From contig JASANG010001017.1 of assembly GCA_030248215.1 (NCBI GenBank), positions 62,001-126,000 of the forward strand: a stretch of DNA of 64,000 nucleotides, written 5' to 3'. This DNA comes from Enoplolaimus lenunculus (lineage: Eukaryota > Nematoda > Enoplea > Enoplida > Thoracostomopsidae). The position numbers and the translations under genes are program-made. The notes beneath the pieces are model-generated. The model saw nothing but the letters and a program-made list of their open reading frames with translations. It did no database searches and was not told the DNA's origin. Below are positions 1 through 10,744 of the stretch, in pieces (positions within the stretch are counted from its first letter, which is position 1; every line of letters begins with the position of its first letter).

Positions 1-359
1 TTACAATTGTTAAATATTCTCGACAACTGGTTTATTTGGTAATCGAGCGATTGTGAAAGGTCGAAATTGTCCAAGTTGTACACAAAGTTTAACATTAACT
101 GGACTGTTTGTTGAAGACGGCATTGTTTTGCAGATTTGTAGCAAATTGAACGAGGCTTTTGAAATTGAAAGGTCCTTGGTGTTAGGTGGAAAAAATATGA
201 CTTGACTGGAATGATTTAAGCTAGGCCTGGGCATTTTACATGCTTAATTAAGCGGAATAATGAATTTTGTGAAATTGATGATCTAAAGACTAATCCGAGG
301 TTAAAAGTAAAAGCATACAGTTCAACAAACAGTTTACGGTACAAAGACGTAGAATTTGT

Positions 360-1246
360 GTGCGGTTTGTTTTATCAGCAGATATATTTGAAGATAGTCT
401 AATATTTATGAACAGTATGCGTGGATATTCGTCATATCTGCGAAAAACATTGATGGCGTTAATTGCAAAAGTAAACTTATTGGGGCCGCCGGTTTGGTTT
501 CTTAGCTTATCTGCGGCAGATATGCACGATTTTTGGCCAGAACTGTACAGTAGTGAAGAGTTTGGTGGCGTAAAAATAGATAAAGCCCAATTTTTGAAAA
601 AAATCCTGTTCTAGCTGCAAGACTGTTTTGGCGAAGGTGGCGTGGATTCCTCAAATTTATTTTAAAAGGCAACAAAAAGCCACTTGGTAAAATTACTGAT
701 TATTTTGCAAGAGTAGAATTCCAGGGTCGCGGATCGCCCCATATTCATTTGTTCTTATGGGTTAAAAACGTACCAAAAGTCGAAGACGAAAAGACTTTTT
801 GCAGTTGGATTGATCGATACATATTTACAACGTTGCCCGATAAATCTAGGGAGCCTGAGTTATACGAAATTGTATCAAAAGTTCAAGTTCATAAGCATAC
901 TAAAGCTTGTTATCAAGGTAAACGAGTAAAAACCTGTAGATTTGATATGCCAAGAGAATTGTGCACTGATACTCGACTTCGAAACAAACTTGATCCCGGT
1001 AATCCCGCCAGAATTGTGATTACTAAGAGATTATGTGAAGGGGACAGGTGGCTGAATAACTACTATCCATATATTGCATTATCTTGGAAAGCCAATCATG
1101 ATATTCAAATTATTAGCAGTCACTATGGTTTGATGATATATGTGTGTGCATATTTATGCAACTCAGAACCAAGTGATTTTCAACCAGCAATAAAAGACGC
1201 GCTTAGCAGTGAAACCATCGGGGGACTGTCGATACCCAAAGGCTAG
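360..1246 (+). pseudogene. Truncated, frameshifted Helitron Rep (HUH) protein fragment
   Basis: This is the N-terminal 'helitron helicase-like' region of a rolling-circle Helitron transposase. The first frame (360-614) carries the typical segment LGPPVWFLSLSAADMH followed by WPEL. It then hits a stop just after a run of seven A (597-603). The next frame, open from 614 onward, continues the same protein: the RLFWRRWRGFLK region, then GRGSPHIHLFLW, whose His-Ile-His at 740-748 is the HUH metal-binding motif. TCRFDMPR (about 935-958) and KANHDIQIISSHYG (about 1090-1132) follow. One missing base in the A run explains the break. Translation ends at 1246, and no helicase domain, catalytic-tyrosine segment or C-terminal part follows. 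It is therefore a dead fragment, probably extending left of the window. Family assignment is firm; the upstream limit is unknown. Confidence 0.85.
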
Positions 1247-1715
1247 AAGTTGAAACTATATGTTAGGCGCTGAGTTTGCGAAGCGATTAGAGGTGAGATA
1301 GAATAGCGAACTAGAAAGGCGATCGAGAAACGCAATGTGTTTAAAAACTACGACGGTTTCATTTGATCTTGTTATTGTAGGTATTCTCCACAAATGGGAG
1401 TAAGGAGACGGCTGATCCAGCCCTGTTAATGCGGCTGGTTTGTTTTATTGCATACTGTTGTTGTTAAACATATTTGAAGTAAAAGAAAGAAAGCAATTAG
1501 AAATATATTACTTCTATAATTGTTTTTACCCCGTCTCCATTGCCGCTTTTAGGGGCTGCTTGTTATTAATATGATACCTGGTGCTGATGAAGTGTCCTTT
1601 TTACAATATTTATAAAAACCCGCGGTCGCTAAATCGTTCAGAGCCGTTCATTGTTTTTGATTTATACGCTATTATGGTCCTATTTCAGCCTCTTCACTGG
1701 TTTCCTTAGAAAATA

Positions 1716-2111
1716 TTGTTCGAGACTTTACAAACCTTAAATAACGAAACTCGAATTCATTTGATCAATTCAGTTTTGGCACATGTTAATGATGAAAGCT
1801 TGTCCGAAAGCGACGTAAATAACACATGCAAAAATATTAACGAGTCACTCAGAAGTAGCTCAAAAGTACGTGGCGCATTTTTAACCGCAGATTTTGACTA
1901 TAGTACCCATTTTGCTTTCACTCTGGTCGTTAATATGGTGCCAAACATGGATCGTAGCAAAAAATGGATTGGGCGGCTTCAAAGCTGTACGTATACATAT
2001 TTTGCGATTTTCAATTTACGTCATTTATCGGACGAAAAAACAATAACGCCTCATTGGTATCTGGCAAAAGAAGTATTCAAATGTCTGTTAATTTTACATA
2101 AGAACCCTTGA
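1716..2111 (+). CDS. Unrecognised ORF, 131 codons
   Basis: An open frame ends at TGA 2109-2111. Its most upstream start-like codon is TTG, and an in-frame TAG precedes it closely, so if coding it is more likely an exon entered through the AG at about 1708 than a single-exon gene. The composition is protein-like (SVLAHVNDESLSESDVNNTC, then LTADFDYSTHFAF and HWYLAKEVFKCLLILHKNP), but I recognise no domain. A TATA-like ATTTATAAAA lies at about 1606-1615, with possible initiators TCAGAG/TTCATT 30-40 bases downstream. It sits next to the Helitron remnant and may be transposon cargo or debris. Coding status is unproven. Confidence 0.25.
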   Translation: MFETLQTLNNETRIHLINSVLAHVNDESLSESDVNNTCKNINESLRSSSKVRGAFLTADFDYSTHFAFTLVVNMVPNMDRSKKWIGRLQSCTYTYFAIFNLRHLSDEKTITPHWYLAKEVFKCLLILHKNP

Positions 2112-2289
2112 CAAAAATTGGCCTGTATAGATTCCGATAGCTGCTTGCAAAGATATTTGTCTTCTGCATCCATACGGTGGGTTCGCGCAGGGGTTTATAC
2201 AAGGAAGGAGATAATGTGGGATACATCTCCTCTTGAAGTTATGGGAACAATACCATGAAACTACATTATCGGTTTTAAGGCGTAGAAAT

Positions 2290-2320
2290 TGTTTAATGCT
2301 CGCTTCGCTCGCTGGACATA
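2290..2320. repeat. Copy of the dispersed GAGCGAAGCGAGC motif family
   Basis: The text CTCGCTTCGCTCGCTGG is the reverse of the motif found again near 9085, 35935, 48413, 62250 and 62790. Each copy has a near-palindromic GAGCGAA-(G)CGAGC core followed by a GAAGCCAG-like or GAAACCA-like tail. It probably marks the end of an interspersed element. Confidence 0.45.
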
Positions 2321-3172
2321 AAAATTTGATATGGACGATTTATCCATATCCTCCCGAAATGAAATCCTCGTTACACCCTTGTTCATTCGTCATACATACT
2401 GCGATCTTAAATGATGTCTGGTTCGAGTAGACTGAATACATAAACAAAGATTGCGGTTTACTCCTTATTTTCCCACGCCACCATCGCTATGCGGTGGCGG
2501 TTGAAGTCCTATGAAAAGAATATTTGGCCCACAGCAAACGCGGTCGTTAGAATTTAAAAAACTTGTTAAATCTTTGTAGTTTGGTTGCTTTTGGCCTTTT
2601 TGGTTGTTTTAATAGCAAAAGTTCAACGGCATTTAGATGTAGGTATGAAAATGAAAAGAGGTTTCGTAGCATGTCAAAGTGTGTCAAACGTTTTGAAGGG
2701 TCTAAAACCATATTTGCTTAATCAACATAAAGAATGTGTCATTCGACAATATATATATCTTATTGGTCAGACGCTGTCCATGATCTTTTACCCGTTTGTA
2801 AATATTTTGCAACTGCTATTTCGTTAGCAATGTAAAAATAATCTATGTGATCACAATGTTTTATACTGCGCGACATCAAGTTGCGGATGCAGCACGAGGG
2901 GTCGAGAACAATCCTTCGTATTAATAACGCATATTTTTGGCAGATAAAACCCAAAAAATGCTATGAGTCTGAAGGTATCAGTCGAGTATTTGCGTTAAAG
3001 TATCGCTCTGTGCTGCTACTCGCCATCGTAAATTGTTCTTATTTTTGTAGGTATATGAGGTGCTCTCGTACCTAATATTGTTTGTATTTTTATCCAGTGT
3101 GTTTCGTAGATCCCCTACTTGTGAACGTCGAAAATTTTTAATGCCGCTGTTTTTATACATATAGGCTCTGCA

Positions 3173-3343
3173 GGACTACACAAACTGAGTCAAATACGAC
3201 TCCGCCAGCGTCAAATTCGACTCTCTGAACGACTCGGGTGAGTCGAAATTGACTATGGCGGAGTCCAATTTAATTCAGTTTGTGTAGTCCGGAAAAGTCT
3301 ATTTCCAAAAGAGTTAATTTGAGTCACCATTTTTTGCAGTGTA
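3173..3343 (-). mobile_element. Foldback/MITE element, GGACTACACAAACTG family, copy 1
   Basis: Two 35-base arms (3173-3207 and 3256-3290) are near-perfect inverted repeats starting GGACTACACAAACTG and ending CTCCGCCA. Between them lie further GAGTCGAATTTGACTC-like short palindromes. On the reverse strand the similarity to the second copy (22896-23010) extends outward to a TACACTGCAAAAAATGG end at about 3325-3343. Non-autonomous; no ORF. Confidence 0.75.
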
Positions 3344-3345
3344 TA

Positions 3346-5039
3346 ATCCCATGCGTGTTGGGTCATTGCGGTTGGGCCTCCCTGCGAAAAAGTTTTGCCC
3401 TCCAGTTCCTGTAGTTGTTTGCGAAATCGCCTGAATATTGAAAATTCTTTCCAAGTTAGCTTAATAATCATTTGACTGTAAAATAAAACCTTAAAATTTT
3501 GAGCAAACGAATTGTTCTAAAGACTTGTTTGTTTTTGTGCTCTTAAGTGCTGTAAGTGAATTGAACATTAAATAATCTTGTAATTATGCTATTATCAAGT
3601 GCTTTTTTCAATTTGAGAGACAGCGTATTTGTTTTTACGAATGTCAAAGACTCAAATCTGTAGCTAAAGTTTCCTTGCGTATTGTAAAATGCGAACAATT
3701 GAACTATCTATCTAGTGTAATTTTTTACTTAAATATCGCTAAATTATTCAAATTATAGTTATATATTACTTTAATGTTATATTGTTAATCAATACGCGGT
3801 ATCCTGAGTTTTTTATTTTACCGGTACCAATTTTCAATTGGGTGCAGTTGCTCCCTTTCGTTTACAAGTTAAGCCATTACTATATAAGTAGGTATATATA
3901 CAGAAACTCATTGCTTAACGGAATCACACTATCACATATTATATATTTGGTTCAGTAGCGCCAGTTTTCCAAGTCATATTTGGGCGGAATCCATCCATGA
4001 CTTTTTGCCCCGCTTTCATCAAAAACCTTATTATCCCAGCCAGCATTTTATGTTGTAGGTACTTGCCAAGCAATATTTAGTTTACTTAGAACTAAGCTAG
4101 AGTTACATGATTAACGAACGTTATACAAAATGGTTGCGCAAAATTGAGGGCAAAATGCAGCTTATATACTATTATTTACTATGTATTTGTGTAAATAATT
4201 TGCGGATGTTTTCAAAAGCTCAGGTTTCAACGAACGTTTGGGCTTAAGTGTTTAAACTAAAATATTTTGCTAACGCAAGTTTCAAAATTGAATTGGCCAA
4301 ACTATAAGTCATATAACATCATGAAGTTGTAAATAATTTGTGTTTAAATATTTGGCGTGAAGATGTATGTGAGTGGTAATGCGTAACAGATTAGGCTGTT
4401 CGTAAAACGCGACAAACGTTGCGGAATTTCGTATGGGTTTACGTTTTCAATAGTCGCACAGTAGATTTTAATTTTGGTTGTTACGTGTAATAACTGTCGC
4501 CTGTTTTTAATCCTTTTTTATCAATAACCCTTTCTTTTTGGTTCTAGCGTAAATGCAATGTCAAAAACGTAACCTCAAATCGTTGGGCTCGCAACAAATA
4601 TACAAACTTTTGTACTTAATTGCTCATTATCGCCTAAAACACCAATAAAACTCGTTCATTTTCGAACCAGAAAACCCCGATAATTTGCATTTATTTTATA
4701 TTTACTTTGAACCAGCGCTTGGTTTTTACTCAAAATGAGCTACCCGATTACACTAGCTAAGTATTTAATGCCGTCCAAACTGGCACACCAGGGTACTACA
4801 CATCGGTGTCGTAATGGGACTAATTTGTTTTGAACGCGGTTTGTGCTGGAACGTTTAATAATTACCTGAAGCGGTTGCATGTGGTTGTTGTATTTCCTTT
4901 ATTTTATTTGCATTTTTATTACGAATCGAATAATTTATTTAATACCGCCTAACCAGGCGTAATACGGTACACATTTTACCACCGCGGTACAGCCATATTT
5001 ATCGCAGTGCGTATTGCGTATCAAATTAAATATAGCTTT
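3346..5039. other. AT-rich intergenic DNA, nothing recognised
   Basis: I see no convincing exon, RNA gene or bounded repeat here. Short ORFs are spurious. Confidence 0.5.
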
Positions 5040-5089
5040 ATCTAATCGCAGGTTCTTGTACACCTCCCCTTTAGGTTTCCGCCTATGCT

Positions 5090-5210
5090 CAACATTAGGC
5101 TTAGGCTTAGCTTTCAGGAAAAGCTTACATAAAATTAATCCTAAGAGCTTAACCGTTTTGCCATAGCCTAAAGCTTAAGCATAAACCTAAGCCAAAGCCT
5201 TGACCTCAAA
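5090..5210. repeat. Degenerate telomere-like island, inverted TTAGGC/GCCTAA
   Basis: TTAGGC-TTAGGC-TTAGC (about 5095-5112) is followed about 60 bases later by the complementary sense (GCCTAAAGCTTAAGC, AACCTAAGCC, about 5167-5200). The whole can fold back on itself. The downstream flank CCTTGACCTCAAATGTG (about 5200-5216) resembles CCTTGATCTCAAACGTG at about 53459-53475, next to another island, so the two may belong to one element family. Confidence 0.6.
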
Positions 5211-5284
5211 TGTGAGGGAACTTGCACAAGAAGCTAATCACATTACATGTTTTTAACCGCTATAGTTTGTGATTAAAAACAATT

Positions 5285-5625
5285 GGCTGGGTTTCTGAAA
5301 GCTTACTAAAATATTTACCTAAGTTATACTTAAGTAATTACTTAAGTCGTGACATGAATACTTAAATTTTCGACCAAAAACAAATAAATGCCAAATGTCG
5401 GCCATTGTCGTAACGAGAGAGTAATAGTTTTGATTCATATTAAGGAGGCACAATGAGTCAACAATTTCAATTACACCAAGGTTAGTGTAATTAACGGTTG
5501 ATCTCTAATATATCAAATTTACTCAGCGACCTAAGTATTTACTTAACTTAAGTACGCTTTTAAAAACGACATAACGGTTACGTAATTGCTTAGCGCGTAC
5601 TTTAGTACTAATTCGTACTTGTTAA
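5285..5625 (+). mobile_element. MITE, GGCTGGGTTTCT family, right end lost
   Basis: It begins GGCTGGGTTTCTGAAAGC directly after ATT, like the intact copy at 13060. Shared internal blocks include runs of ACTTAAGT, GCCATTGTCGTAACGAGAGAG (compare 13191-13201) and AGCGACCTAAGTATTTACTTAA. The right-hand AAACCCAGCC terminus is missing. No coding capacity. Confidence 0.7.
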
Positions 5626-6295
5626 CTTGTTTGATTAATATAGATCCAATTTAAGCCTGTAATTCTACATTCACAACGTAAGACACCAAAGGCAGACGTA
5701 CTTTTGAGATTTTTTAGTAATATGGAGTCCCAGTAAGTACACTTTGCTTTTTAATTGGTTGATACTCATTTATGTAGTGTTTTATCATTCTGAAGCATTA
5801 AGTGTTAAACAATTAGTGTTTTAAAACTGTCTAAAGTAATTTCGTCCAGCGCATAGGCCAGGAGCTACCGAACCCAACGTACAAAACAATGTTGAACAAA
5901 ATTTACCGAACCGAACCAAGAAAAAAATCGAAAAAAGTTTTAAATAATCGAATAAATAAAGCTTTTTCAAAACCGTATCGCGAAAAACCTTCGCATTCAG
6001 AAAACTGGACTACGTTGTATTTGTACTCCTCTTCTTAGTTTTTTTTCTCGTTCGGTCTGTATGGAAGCCGTAAAATGTTATGCAGTAGAAATATTCGAAT
6101 CACGTTGCGTTCTTTTAAAAACATTAAAAATCGAGTATCATTAATAGTCACATGATTAGCACCAATTAGCTGCAATCTAAAATATCAATGATACACATCT
6201 TGGGATTTGGGCCAAATACAAAACAAAACACAACCTTTTACGTAAAGCTTCGAATTCGTTTTCAATGCCTTTAGTTCAGCTTCATTAATTATGTA

Positions 6296-6676
6296 TTATA
6301 TACAAACCGGGGGTGTATCCGTTTGTGGTTTTGCAAATGTGTTCCTAATGATTCCGAAAGGCGACACAAGCACACGTGTGCCACGGCAGGTTTCGGTTAC
6401 AATTAACTGTTTGTTTTGCTGGTTTGGGTAGTGTTGTAATGCCTTGACTTGGCTTTCTGGGTATTTAATCTTTTTAGTTTTTTGTTCGGTATCCGTATCT
6501 GCTATAGATGTGTACACCTGTACTTTGTTGTGCTTTGCATTAGTAGTAGTGTTATGAACAGGTCCAGTTCAGTATTTTTTCGACGCGATGGTGTACGTTG
6601 AAAAGTTGCGGTCTGGTGCTTTTTTTCGATTTGTCGAGGGTCGGATCGTTTCGTTGTCGACGCCCAAGTATTGGAC
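6296..6676. other. Intergenic, nothing recognised
   Basis: A short reverse-strand open frame (6296-6517) has no recognisable domain and no support for being coding. No bounded repeat was seen. Confidence 0.4.
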
Positions 6677-6679
6677 AAT

Positions 6680-7330
6680 GGCTGGCTTCTGGAGTCTTCC
6701 TTAAGTGTTTACTTAAGTTATACTAAATAAGTAATTACTTATGTCTCCTGCTTAAGTAAGTAAACATTTAGCTTTTTGGGCAAAAACTACTAAACGCCAT
6801 ATGTCAGCAACTTAACATAACAAAAAAAACCATAGTTTTGCATTATATTAAGGAGGTATGGAAGTCTACGGTTTAATTAAACCAAAGGTTAATTATATGC
6901 CTGAACTGTTAATCTAAATATAATAATTTAGTTAGCGATTTAAGTATTTACTTCACATGAGTACGCTTGTACAAAAGGCAAAACAGGTGAGGTAATTGCT
7001 CACCATACACTCAAATTAAATTTAGTTAGCAACTTAAGTATTTACTTCACATGAGTACGCTTTTACAAAAGGCAAAACAGTTAAGGTAATTCCTCACCAT
7101 ACACTCAAATTAAATTTAGTTAGCGACTTATGTATTTACTTCAAATGAGTACGCTTTTACAAAAGGCAAAACAGTTAAGGTAATTGCTCACCATACACTC
7201 AAATTAAATTTAGTTAGCGACATGTATTTACTTCAAATGAGTGTACGCTTTTACAAAAGGCAAAACGGTTAAGTAATTATTCACCATACACTCAAATACT
7301 AAGTCGTATTTAAGTAAATATTTTTTGCAT
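6680..7330 (+). mobile_element. MITE, GGCTGGGTTTCT family, with internally expanded tandem repeat
   Basis: The left end GGCTGGCTTCTGGAGTCTT matches the family, followed by the ACTTAAGT block and the TTTTGCATTATATTAAGGAGG block also found at about 5430-5452. From 6927 the part that is single-copy in the 5.3-kb and 13-kb members is repeated four times with a 94-base period. The AAACCCAGCC right terminus is not visible, so the element is not intact. Confidence 0.65.
6927..7303 (+). repeat. 94-bp tandem repeat, four units
   Basis: TTTAGTTAGC starts units at 6927, 7021, 7115 and 7209, exactly 94 bases apart. Each unit contains TATTTACTTCA, ATGAGT, ACGCTTTTACAAAAGGC and CACCATACACTCAAA. Units differ by a few substitutions; the last carries a short deletion and insertion. 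It lies within the MITE starting at 6680. Confidence 0.9.
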
Positions 7331-7512
7331 TGCTTTGAACCGGTGGAAGGAAAAAGTGCTGGGATTAGACCTCTCAAATTAATGAAATGATCCAGTAGGT
7401 GAACAATTAATAACGAGTTGATTGACTTGGGGTGCCGAGCGGCGGTGCAGCATTGCTATATCCCACCGGTCCGGTGTGACGCGAGTCCAGCATAATATCA
7501 GGTAAATATCAC

Positions 7513-7843
7513 CAAGAGTGGATGATCACTCTTTATAACAAGAGTGTGCAACTGGGTACGTTCTGTGTATTAAAGAATGTACCCGGCACGCGTTGCGTTT
7601 TTGGCCTACCCCCCCTATTTGGGGGGGGGGAGAATCGTTGAACCAATATCTTGAATTTTAGCTAAAGTCGCTCCGATTATATTTTAACTCCTGTGTTTAC
7701 TATGTAGATTAAGTGGTGACTACCCCCCCCCCCCCCAAATTAGGGGGGGCGAGCAAAAATGCAACGCGTGCTGGTACACTTTGTGCCATGCACAGCCCAA
7801 GCAGTTGCACACTCTTCTGCAAAGTGGACGTCATCCACTCTTG
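7513..7843. mobile_element. Long palindromic foldback element with 7-bp target duplication
   Basis: The element starts CAAGAGTGGATGA and ends with its complement TCATCCACTCTTG. The arms extend inward through AGAGTGTGCAACTG and CACGCGTTGCGTTTTTGG to C/G homopolymer tracts (CCCCCC...GGGGGGGGG near 7610-7630 and a run of about 15 C near 7725-7739). Direct repeats of ATATCAC flank it (7506-7512 and 7844-7850). No ORF. It is a non-autonomous DNA element whose superfamily I cannot assign; the arms have diverged by small indels. Confidence 0.8.
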
Positions 7844-7850
7844 ATATCAC

Positions 7851-10230
7851 TAATTTGTACTACATCACCGAATTCCCGGTTTAAAGAAACCGCGCATATG
7901 AGATCTGCTTAAACGTTGAGCGAACCAAGGTTTAAAAATGGGGGCAGGTTGCGTACAAAATTTGAACATGGCAGCTCCCGATCTTTATCAACTGAAAAAT
8001 GCATAAAAGCCTATAGACAAAAACCTCAAAAGAACAGTAGTGACTTTTGCAACTTCTCATGGCTACATCTTGAGTTTAATGGTGTTAAATAAATCACATA
8101 TGTCTTCGTTTAAACAGTTTATTTTGGTTAAATTTACACAAATTATTTTTTTATTCAGAAATGCGTTCGGTTTGCGATGCGCATATTTCAAACGCTTCAG
8201 TCAATCCGCAGTTTTTCCTGCTGCTTTTTGCGCAAGCAAATTCTTTGACTGAATTAAGTTAGCGCCAGTGGCAGCTTATAGGTAAACGGTGGCCAAATCG
8301 TCAAATTATGCTTTAGAACTTAGGTAGCACGGAAGTATATGCTCAACAGTGGAATTTAAAATAAACCGATTTAGCTTGTGAAAAGTGCAATTCAGCTTAA
8401 TTTAATTTGCATATTGCAAAAATGAATTTTAAACATTGTTGAGTTGAATTGAAGTTTGAGAGTTTTTTCGTGTTGCGTGACAATTTAAATACCATTATAC
8501 CCAGCATTGAATGTGTATATAGCTTTGACTGTGGTTCTAGAACAAGAGTTAACCCGTGTGAGTTGGAGCAAAACAAAACATTTTACAGGTTCATATGTTA
8601 ACGGTTCTATATTATAATGCAAATTGAACTTGAAAAGCAGTTTCAATAAAAATTTACCACACACCTTTTACAGGATATTATCATTGAAATGATTGGTTTT
8701 ACTACTGGGGTCAATATTAGGATCTCTCATTACAGATTTCTTTTTAGTTCTTTTCTAAATGCAAAATTTGAATTACAATGTTTAATAATAATTTGAAAAA
8801 TATTTATACCCAGAAAGTATACTTACTAAAGATACTCGCAAATGGCTTGAATTCAAGTATAATATATACTTCTACAGCGAATAGATTTTTTCAGCTTAAA
8901 AGATTTAGACCTTATTTTTGTATTAGCATCCGTAAACATTTGCATTTTTTCATTTTCAAACTAGGGACGTAGGAACTATTTTTTCTAGGGATGTCAAACC
9001 GGACGGTGATGCCATCAAATCTGACCCTAGCAACCTTCGTGGACAATCAACTGTCATATGTCAGGTATAATTTAGAAAAACATCTCGAGCGAAACGAGCG
9101 AAAAGCCAGTTCATTTTTACACTGAATATTATAAATTCCAACACGAAACATTAAGTGTACACTCTTGACACGTTTGTTCCCAGATTTCTCTTTCAATGTG
9201 CTTTTTGTTAGATTAATGGTTTCAACGGGTAAGCTACTTAATGTTTGGACATAGCCAGGGGACGGATCTCGGGTCGCTGACCGGCTAATTCCATAAATCG
9301 TGAAACTATTTTATAACAATAATCTCATTAGTTGCACCTTAACCATAACGACACGGTATTACAGCGATTCGTTGCCCGACAACTCGTCGCTCAACAACTT
9401 GCAATCTGAAGAACATTTAAAAAGGATATCCTCGCTATCCCAAACCAGTACCAATTTAGAACTCTGGCTTCACGCATGGATTAATGCACACAACTGCAAC
9501 GTTTAATCCCACTGCATGAGGATTAGACAAATAGCAGTGATTAACGATTATTGGTAGACAGATGTTATTTGCAAATATACCATGGTGATGTTTATAGTGA
9601 TGTAAAGTTTTGAACTGATGCAAAAACTTGCACGTGTGAATGGGGCTTAAACCTACGTTAAAAACGAAACGTTGTTTCATATCTGTTATTGAAACTATTA
9701 TGAAATTTTAAAAAATAAATCGTTACTCGTGGTATGTTGTAATCGCAAATTGGACCAACGCTCATACATTTTTTACCTCAGTGCAGACTTAAACAAAGTA
9801 TCAAAGAGCCAGAACATAATCGAAATAGTATGAATGTCGCTCGAATAACAACATGCCAATTGCACAACATCCTGAGGCTTGCTGTTTTCAAATAGGTTTT
9901 GTATACTGTAAGACGCAACCTGAATGTGAAATTTTAATTAGGCTCTATTTGTGAAAGTTAGCTTTATATATTCAATTAATTACTAACAAAATAGTCCTTT
10001 TAGCTAGATTTCACCTAGTAGCTAGCGATGGCTGTGCAGTTTTAGTTGAAGTAAGTTTTTGTCGAAATCTTAAGCACGTGAATGATTTTACATTTGTTTA
10101 GTATTTTTTACTTATTTAACGCATTTAGTTGCAAAGAAATTTATCGATGTGCACGTGTAGAATTGAATTTTATTTGAAACAAAACATCTTTGTCGAAAAT
10201 GCATAAAACGAATTTAAATTTAACCAGTCC
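7851..10230. other. Intergenic, no gene recognised
   Basis: AT-rich. The only structured feature noted is the GAGCGAAACGAGCGAAAAGCCAG motif at about 9086-9108. Short open frames near 8040-8250, 8778-8972 and 9300-9506 show no domain and no splice context. Confidence 0.45.
9080..9165 (+). repeat. Dispersed GAGCGAAGCGAGC element
   Basis: GAGCGAAACGAGCG plus AAAAGCCAG is followed by an AT-rich tail ending AATTCCAACACGAAA. The same order (GCGAGCGAAGAACCAG, then TTTTAATTTCCAACGCAAAA) occurs at about 48413-48475. This is a diverged interspersed family. Confidence 0.5.
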
Positions 10231-10319
10231 CGCAACCAGTAATTCTTAGCCGGAGGGACAAAAATAGTCCCAGAGTGGTCATGAAAAATTTTATGATAAA
10301 ACTATTCTAAGGCAGATAA

Positions 10320-10510
10320 ACATCGTACTGGACTGTAGTCAAGGGAGGCCAGGAGGGGCTCATCTTTTCCTCCTGGAAAAACTTGCCCCCCAAGAAAATT
10401 TTTAACCTTCCTTGTAAATCATTAACATCGCTTGTATGTCCCTCCTGAAATTTTTTTAGCCCATTAACAAGGTGAGCTGGTTACGAGCCTGGATTCCTAA
10501 TGGGGCGGGT
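10320..10510 (+). repeat. Dispersed repeat, GGAGGCCAGGAGGGGCTC family
   Basis: Shared landmarks with 18255-18445 and, more weakly, 20090-20240 are: GGCCAGGAGGG, then CCCCCAAGAAAATTT, AACCTTNCTTGTAA, a second CCTCCTGAAAATTTTTTAGCC block and (A)AGGTGAGCTG. Unusually GC-rich for the area. Probably a non-autonomous element; ends not defined. Confidence 0.55.
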
Positions 10511-10667
10511 ATACGTACCCCTCGTCCTTCATAGTTGCTAACTTGAAATTTTAAGTATATATGAAGTTTTCCAAAGTTTGAAAATACAAAGTTGATGTTT
10601 GAAGTAAAATAGCTTTTAGGTAAGTATTTACCAATTTCAGAAGCAAAACTTGAACTCAACAAAATTA

Positions 10668-10741
10668 CAGTTTAGCTGTATCCTTGAAAATAATTTCTGC
10701 TGGTCAGTTTAGTTGTATCTTTGAAAATAATTTCTGCTGGT
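10668..10741 (+). repeat. 37-bp tandem duplication
   Basis: Two adjacent units, 10668-10704 and 10705-10741, both start CAGTTTAG and end AATAATTTCTGCTGGT. They differ at only two positions. Confidence 0.9.
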
Positions 10742-10744
10742 CAT

